Assembly (NCBI GenBank): GCA_910574455.1
Contig: CAJSYZ010000009.1
Span: 4,357,040-4,421,039 of the forward strand
Direction of reading: 5' to 3'
Source: Trichaptum fuscoviolaceum
Lineage: Eukaryota; Basidiomycota; Agaricomycetes; Hymenochaetales; Trichaptaceae
Length of the DNA stretch: 64,000 nt
Shown here: positions 57,836 through 64,000 of the stretch, one piece after another
How the letters are laid out: every line of letters starts with the position of its first letter
How positions within the stretch are numbered: position 1 is the stretch's first letter
Notes under the pieces: model-generated
What the model was told of the DNA's origin: nothing
What the model saw: only the letters and a program-made list of their open reading frames with translations
Databases searched by the model: none
Position numbers and translations under genes: made by a program

Positions 57836-60230
57836 CTAGATCGACTCTGCTCTAACCTCATCTCCAAGCTGACCGGGAGCCGGCGAGTCAACGGCGTGCG
57901 CGAAGAACAAGAGCAGTCCATCGAGATACAGAACGGTGGCACCCGGTGCGCTGCAAAGAGGCGGAACAAGGCGTAAAACACTTGTCTGTTCTCAGGGATG
58001 TCATTTTTGAACAGCAGGACACCGAGGATAACAGGAAGGACCGAGTCCAGTGGGATAGCCAGCGTATTCCTCTGAAGCATGCGAAAGACGGCGCCTACGG
58101 GGTTGTCATGTGCGTTGAGCTTTGCAGTGGGTGCGTTCGAAGGGGCCTCAAAGACTGAGCGAAGGGTAGCGAGCAAGTGGTGAAAGATTGACTGTGTCTG
58201 CTCTACGAGGACCTCGATGGCCATTCGGGCTCATCGCCAGAAAGATCCTGGTAGAAGATCTTGAAGAGAGGCTGCGTCGAAGGCAAGGTTGTTCCTATGA
58301 ACATCGATTGCTGAGTGAGCATCTTTCCCTAAGCCCTAAGGACAGACTGTTAGCCTACGCTATACAAGGGGACAAGATGAATGACGTACTATGAATTTCG
58401 AGATGAGAGGGGAGATGGTATGAAAGGCTGGCATACAGTCGGCGCTGGGTAGGAGGTGAGGTTTGCCACGAGGTCACCAGCGGAAGACATCAACACCGAG
58501 CCGTACTCTGCTTGGTCTTCCATCAGCTCATGGTCCTGGTCCTGGCCCGCATCTCGAGAACAAAGCGCCTTTTGCTCCAGGATCTGGATAGCCATGTTGC
58601 AGATCTCTTTGAGCGAGGTCTACGGCTCGAAACTTAGAGGAAATCAAAATGTCAGAAATCAGCGAAGCACTTACGGCATTCAAGGAACGCAGGGCCAACG
58701 GTTTGAAGAGTCTCGACGAGGCAACGCAGGGAGCAGCGACGTCAGATCTAAATAGGGAGGTGGAAGTCAGTATCGGTCATAGAAACATGCAGGTGCTGTC
58801 AAAGTCAGATCAGAATCCAGATTGCGTTGAAGTGAGCTGCGTTAAAGGAGGTCAAAATTGGTTACCCCATGCGTAGGCAATGCTCACTTGCCATCCTCGG
58901 TCTCATTCATGTCAAGCAGTGACACCAGCGCGAGTGCGATGAGGCCGCACAGCAACCGCCGGTCCTGCGGGTTGTCCAGTTTGACGAAGGTCCTGATGAC
59001 CTCCAGGATGCTCCCCGGCGCGTTCTTTTAGATGCTGTCGCAGTAAAGAAGGAGGTGGGAGATGAGCTAGAGTACGGATGGATCAATTTACGGCAGGAAG
59101 TGTTGGCCTGTCGCGGCAAAGACGGTGCCGATAGTGTCTACGGCGATGGCTGAATTGACCTCAAAGAAATTGTCGGCACTGATCGACTCAGTGCCGTCGA
59201 GTTGGCGTTCTTGTCTTCGGAATTGATAGCCGGAATTAATTGGCTGATGTAGTGGGCGAACTCGTCTCCTAAAACATTCGCTATGACGCCGAAGAAGAGG
59301 AAGGTGTAGTCCGGAGGTGCGTGTTACCCATCCTGATGGAAGGCCTACGCCATTATATCTGCGAAGTACGGGTGGAGTGCCTTTCTTCCTACACCGTTTG
59401 CGAATGTACCAGCTGCTTCCAATGCAGTGCTTCTCTGTTCCGTGTGTTTGCCGTCGCCAGAGGTCGAGGAAAAACTTCAGCTTGTCCATCGGTACGAACG
59501 ACGGCAGGAGGCAAAGGATGCGCGGTAGACCCATTCACGCCAGTGAAGACAGCCTTGGCATTGGGGGGGAAGGCTCTAGAGTTGCTTTATGAGCAGCGCA
59601 AAGTAGCTCTTGTCTGCAGGAGCTCGAGCAGATCGTCGAGCAGCGCGTCGAGTGCAGTGCGTGCGTCGTGGAATCGGCATTGAGCACCATGATGACTGAG
59701 ATGAGCGCAGCGTGCGTGCTGGTGCACTTGTTCAGAGCACGCCGGAATTGTAATCGCGAAGCCCGGACTCGATGAACAGAAGGCGACACTGTGCAGCATC
59801 CTCGCGCCGCCACGTGCATTTGGATATGCACTCAACATGACGTACTTGATTAGGCTGCTGAGTGTCGGGAAGATTTGCGCTGGCACAAGTGAAATTGAGA
59901 GCGGCCGAAGGTGCGTGGACTCGGCTCCGACCAGTTAACAGAGCGTCCTGTATTCTTCATCAGTACAAAACTCCTTGTGATGTTCAGAGCCACGCACCAG
60001 AATCTCCAACGTCTGGACGACATCAAAGACATGCCCTGCTCTCTGCTCACCACCGCCCTCTATGCCTGGAAATCCCGGATGTCCTCCTTCTCCAAGTCGC
60101 TCAAAATGCACGTCACCGACGGAGGCGCGAACCTTGCCGTTCTCTGGGTCTTGCAGGAGGTTCTCGAAGCTCTGATAATGCTGTGATGTGCTCCTGGATT
60201 CCTTCAGCGGTGATTTAAAGGTAAGAGGTA
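57836..60230 (-). pseudogene. Gene M, unit 4: most recognisable Kap123/importin-4-type copy, still broken
   Basis: Clear karyopherin beta signatures in order on the minus strand: FENLLQDPENGKVRASV and AGHVFDVVQTLEILV (60170-60000), VNSAIAVDTIGTVFAATGQHF (about 59150), SILEVIRTFVKLDNPQDRR, LLDMNETEDGK with a GTGAGC donor, exon 58619-58437 with NMAIQILEQKALC and EDQAEYGSVLMSSAGDL, and exon 58224-57836 with AKLNAHDNPVGAVFRML, LPVILGVLLFKND and NRQVFYALFRLF. The acidic loop before AEY is typical of this importin group. Three in-frame stops (59088-59090, 59067-59069, 59028-59030) lie between HFLP and SILEV, and a frame change lies near 59210. This unit lacks 18 nt present in the others before DTIG. 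Confidence 0.75.
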
Positions 60231-60560
60231 GAGGAAAACAAAAATGCAAGATGAATTGAAGTCGTGTTAATTGTCACACTGGCACTGCCAGTGACATTCG
60301 TGACCGTGATTGCCCGGCCCGCCGGAATTTGGGAATTTGCCCGCTGATTCAAGTTTGCACTCTTGAGTCCTCCGACGTTCAGCACAGGAGTCTTGATTGA
60401 CGCTCTCCGCCGCACGATGATCAACTCCCCGGACTGCTTCTCATATCATGTCAGGCAACTATTAATTGCTGTATTACCAAATAGTCGCAAGTCAGTCACA
60501 AGGTCAGAACATCAGGCAAGCTGATGAGCATGAAAGAGAACGTAGGGATCTGAAGTAAGA

Positions 60561-60987
60561 GCCCTTCTCAATTCTATGTCAAGTCGCGGATGTCAACTCT
60601 GTCCGGCAGGGAACAGAGGTCAGGGACACACATGCCGGAGGATATTAGCATGTGCTGACACAGCACTGACAACCGACAAGAAAATGAGATGGAAATGTGA
60701 TGTCAGTGGACAAATGCCTTGTTTGGGTGGTGGCTGTAAAAAAGTTAGGTCGGAGAATGATTGAGCTTCCTTTTTTGGCCCATTTGCTGCGTTGACATCC
60801 GTTGACATGACTTTTGAGCAGTGTCAGCGATGGCAGCATTTTTTGAGTCACACGGTCTTAAAAAGGCAATCCACCAAGTTCCCGGGTCATTTTCTGGTCA
60901 ACCAACACAACGGTTTCACAGGGTCATTTTTCTTCAACTCTGACATGCCGGGCTGACATCGTTCGTTGACATAGAATTGAGAAGGGC
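60561..60987. mobile_element. Small TIR element (427 bp) with TAAGA target duplication
   Basis: Perfect 22-bp TIR starting GCCCTTCTCAATTCTATG at both ends, flanked by TAAGA (60556-60560, 60988-60992). Removing it restores GAAGTAAGAGCCGTTT, the sequence in the other units. Sub-terminal GATGTCA and TTGACAT words repeat inside. No coding capacity. The superfamily is not clear from a 5-bp duplication alone. Confidence 0.85.
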
Positions 60988-61500
60988 TAAGAGCCGTTTC
61001 GTGCTTCAAGATAGGGGTCGTTCAACCTGCACTGCTGAGCCAAACTGGTGTCGCCATGTATCGCCGATGGATCGCGATCTTCCGCCTCCCTTCATCAGCA
61101 CACAATGTAAGAGGTGATTCACGCCCTTTGCCTTCTGATTCTGTTACTATTATGACGCCCGTACGTCAGTTTTGGTTCTATCCGAGGGTCTATAGACGCG
61201 AGGCATAATCTGGCGATGTTTAGACCCCGAAGCACTATGGGTGCTCGATTACAGCAAGACTTTCACGTTTGAGCTTCGCAGAAGATGTAATGAGATCTAA
61301 GTGCGTGGATATTGCTTGACTCGAACCTCTCATACCGAAGATTCGGATCAGCGCCGGAATTGATCCTTCTATTACTGCTGTCATACGCAACCCTGCCTTG
61401 TGTTGTGTGCATGTTCTGTAATAGAGTCCATTCTCATCAGCAAAAAAGACTCTCTTTCCTCCCACTCACTTCTCACATCCTTCTGCTCGCAGTCGACGAT

Positions 61501-62477
61501 ATGCCTGGTTCGTCCTTTCTTACTGCGAGTTATGATTCCTGCTGACAAACTTTCACAGATCCGGAAATAGGTTTGCAATTACCAGTAGCTCGCGTCCAAT
61601 GAGATATTGATGACGTCTAGGTGTCAATTCGACCCAAGTTCCGAACGATATTCTTCTCCGACTAGTGGGTGCCACTGAGGAAATCCGCGACCTTCTTCGC
61701 CAGAAGGCTGGTCAAGGACATGGTAAGATGCAATTCCCCAGAGCTTCAACGCACGCTGATTTTTAACTCAGAGACAGCTCAGCAAATCGACCATGCTTTA
61801 CAGCAAGACGAAGATTCACCAGAAGTAGCAGTCACTAATCAGGATCCTCCCAACGACCATGCGGCAATTGTTGAGATCAACGATGACAGTCAGTAATTGT
61901 ATATGGACTATGATGGCAACTGAGTTGGCTCAAACGCATACACAGACAATTGGCCAAGCGCTGAGAAGATAGCGGAATATAGACTCAGATGTGTGAAGCA
62001 CAAAAGGTATTCAACTTGATCTATCTCATCAAACGAGGCTAATACCATGAACTTGTGTTCAAGCGAGTGTGAGAAAATGCAGGTGGAGGTATGTATGGAA
62101 CCTATATTAAGTGAATATTCTCGTAATGACAAAGAACAGTTGGGATGCTTCATTGCACACTTGAGCACTATCGAAGGCGACAAAGAAGAAATTAAAAAGG
62201 CAGACTCGCTGCGGAATGGATTGCTTGATCCCATGCAATATCTGGAGAAGGCTTTCGATGCGACTACCAATGGTACGTGGTCCTATTTTGTAGGCGATGC
62301 TACTGCATGAGTGCCGACGGTTTGTTAGGGAGACGGACTGCGATGGTCGAAGTTTGCCGGTCCTTCGATAGGCTTCAATACATCATTTGGGACTTTGCTA
62401 AGGGCCAGCATCATAAAGACGCACTTTATCCTGACAAAGTCAATCAATGGATAAACATCACTTTCGTGAGTTCAGAG
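61501..62477 (+). pseudogene. Gene P copy 5: first eight exons, cut by Copia element
   Basis: Starts MPDPEIG (ATG at 61501) and follows copy 4 exon by exon, including CEKMQVELGCFIAHL and the 25-nt exon, to the exon ending ACT TTC at 62465. The Copia LTR starts 12 nt after that exon's GTGAGT donor, so the insertion is in intron 8. All visible splice sites and frames are intact. Whether the rest of the gene exists beyond the retroelement cannot be seen. Confidence 0.75.
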
Positions 62478-64000
62478 TGTTAGAGTTATTCATTTTTATC
62501 TTTCTTTATTATTATTATTTCTTCAGCTCACACATTTGAGATGCGCTCGAACGGACAGTCCGTACGTCATCCGTACACTTTCAAGCGCATATAGGAGAGT
62601 GTGTCGGGTGATATGCGCGGACGGCGCATACATTTAGGAGTAGAGTGTCGGATATTCATTATCCGCACGTCTACATATTGGAGATGTCTCGGTACATGAC
62701 GGGTATACCGAGACATATTATAGGAGACGTCTCGGTACATGACGAATGTTCCGAGACATATTGTTTTCTTTTCGTATATAACTTTGACTTCACGGGAAGG
62801 TCGCTCCCTCAGTTCTTTTCCCCACGAACTGAGGTGAGCGACTAATCATTTTATTTTACCATTCAATAACTAACCACTTGTACTAGTGATTATCTTATTA
62901 GGTACTTTACATGATTTAATTGAGTTCTTTTCCCCACGAACTGAGTGATTATCTTATTAGGTTATGAGCCTTGGCGCTCCCTAGTCGAGTGCCGCACTAC
63001 GTTCTAAAGAACTCCGTCATATTGAAACCCGAAGTCATTTGGCGCATTTTATTCTTCGACGAACATGCCTCCTCGTCGACGAATTCCGGAGCCGGCAGAA
63101 GTACCTCTTCCTGTCGATCCATTAGGAGAGCCCGGAGATCGCGAACGGAGCGTATCGTCTGTATCCGGGGAATCAGAGAATCACTGGAAAATGGAAGAAA
63201 AGTACCGTCTATCAGAGGACAGCACGCATTATTACAACTGGAAAACGCTTGCCAACATTCTCCTGAACGCAACCAACCTCATCACCATTGTTAATGGATC
63301 CGAGCCATGTCCTGACACTTCCTTATCCTCGACTGAGGAGATCCGCGCGTGGAAACGACGAGATGGCCGAGCTATGGCACAACTTAGCTCTTTCGTATCC
63401 TTAGGGCTTCTAGGTCAGCTTGATATCTCGTCTGCGAGATCACTGTGGCTATCGATCGAAAACCGGTTTCAAATGAGCGGAACTGCTTCCATTATGTTGG
63501 CACATGATGAACTCACCTCAAAGCACATAGGACCGACGGAAACAATGTCCAAGCATATCGCAGAGCTTAGGAGACTTCGCACGGCCTATTTTAACGCGGG
63601 TGGAACTCTAACGGCCACCGAGTGGCGCATTATTATTGTCAAGTCTCTGAAACACCGTTGGGCGCAATTCCGACCTGTGTTAGTTCTTCTCGATGACGCA
63701 GAGAAGATTATCAACTACCTTACCATCGAAGCCCGAACACTCGAATCTTCGCAAACCATAGAGGAGGAAACTGCCATGTCTGCGAGCTCTACAAATCAGC
63801 GACGTCGTTACAATGGTCCACCTTGTACTCACTGCGGCCGTAAAAGTCACGGAGTGGACCACTGCTATGCCCCCGGCGGGAAACTCGAAAAACAAGCTCC
63901 TGCCTGGTATAAGCCACGCGCGAACATGCGGGGGAGTGATCAAAAGGCGAATACCGCCTCTGCACCAACGACATCCCCTTCTGAGACGGCCCGCATGGCA
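62478..64000 (+). mobile_element. Ty1/copia-type LTR retrotransposon, partial (window edge)
   Basis: LTR-like start TGTTAGAGTTATTC at 62478; the LTR probably ends near 62960 before TTATGAGCCTTGGCGC, the likely primer-binding region. Inside the LTR are two hairpins, TGTCTCGGTA/TACCGAGACA (62685-62715) and GTCTCGG/CCGAGAC (62729-62757), and two copies of CAGTTCTTTTCCCCACGAACTGAG-like and GTGATTATCTTATTAGGT sequence. A gag ORF follows. The 3' part lies outside, so the second LTR and target duplication cannot be checked. Copia assignment rests on the gag type. Confidence 0.7.
63065..64000 (+). CDS. gag: Copia-type gag, open to window edge
   Basis: ATG at 63065 opens 312 codons with no stop to 64000: MPPRRRIPEPAEVPLP at the start. 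The gag-like helical core follows (YYNWKTLANILLNATNLI, IRAWKRRDGRAMAQL, ARSLWLSIENRF, HIAELRRLRTAYFNAG), of the gag-pre-integrase/UBN2 type seen in Ty1/copia elements. Then comes a zinc knuckle CTHCGRKSHGVDHC (CX2CX4HX4C). Gag packages the element's RNA. Protease and integrase would follow beyond the window. Confidence 0.85.
   Translation, partial: MPPRRRIPEPAEVPLPVDPLGEPGDRERSVSSVSGESENHWKMEEKYRLSEDSTHYYNWKTLANILLNATNLITIVNGSEPCPDTSLSSTEEIRAWKRRDGRAMAQLSSFVSLGLLGQLDISSARSLWLSIENRFQMSGTASIMLAHDELTSKHIGPTETMSKHIAELRRLRTAYFNAGGTLTATEWRIIIVKSLKHRWAQFRPVLVLLDDAEKIINYLTIEARTLESSQTIEEETAMSASSTNQRRRYNGPPCTHCGRKSHGVDHCYAPGGKLEKQAPAWYKPRANMRGSDQKANTASAPTTSPSETARMA

Larger units (their letters stand above)
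22225..62477. repeat. Tandem array, about 9.7 kb unit, four to five units
   Basis: Gene P start codons lie at 32341, 41937, 51729 and 61501 (spacing 9596, 9792, 9772). Gene P stops lie at 24295, 36358, 45988 and 55755 (spacing 12063, 9630, 9767). The first long spacing is explained by about 2.4 kb of insertions in unit 1 (25708-27469 and 27551-28165). Each unit runs P (+), Q (+, units 1-3), M (-). Unit 1 lacks the 5' part of P; unit 5 is cut by a Copia element. The stretch 55000-60300 of unit 4 is much more diverged than the rest. Confidence 0.9.

Overview
The window looks like a repeat-rich accessory region of a basidiomycete (Agaricomycete-like) nuclear genome. The reasons are many 45-60 nt GT-AG introns, tiny exons, a chromodomain Ty3/gypsy element, a Copia element, and a many-exon membrane-protein family of the kind common in Agaricomycetes. 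No rRNA, tRNA or CRISPR was seen, and the species cannot be fixed.

Left block (1-12018). A minus-strand gene fragment at the window edge is followed by a degenerate minisatellite. One or two adjoining minus-strand genes of unknown function (about 10485 down to 1483) are interrupted twice: by a 2.7 kb near-perfect palindrome (arms 6588-7913 and 7986-9310), and by a 3.6 kb TA-flanked terminal-inverted-repeat (TIR) element, here called element E1 (1597-5197).

Middle block (12019-22224). A Ty3/gypsy chromovirus has near-identical LTRs but a broken pol. Its gag gene is split by a second copy of the 3.6 kb element (E2, 13432-17025). E1 and E2 sit in the same 15-bp target and in the same orientation, have perfect palindromes in their ends, and carry a fragment of an HSP70 C-terminal domain.

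Right block (22225-62477). This is a tandem array with a period of about 9.6-9.8 kb. Each unit carries a plus-strand 21-exon gene (gene P) for an acidic three-helix membrane protein of unknown function, a minus-strand decayed karyopherin of the Kap123/importin-4 family (gene M), and in three units a small plus-strand transcription-unit-like stretch (gene Q). I could splice P copy 4 completely: 21 exons, 2949 nt, exactly 983 codons. P copy 1 is cut at its 5' side by the gypsy element, copy 2 has a 1-nt frameshift, copy 3 has two GC splice donors, and copy 5 is cut by a Copia element (62478 to the window end). Inside P, a six-exon block is tandemly duplicated, and the segment after the third membrane helix is a Trp-rich repeat that differs in every copy. 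All four M copies are broken, each by its own lesion. Small TIR elements (27551-28165, 60561-60987) and a block with nested inverted repeats (25708-27469) decorate the array.

The strongest candidates for undescribed biology are the site-specific, HSP70-carrying palindromic TIR element and the P family with its duplicated exon block and variable Trp-rich juxtamembrane repeat. Function is inferred for neither.
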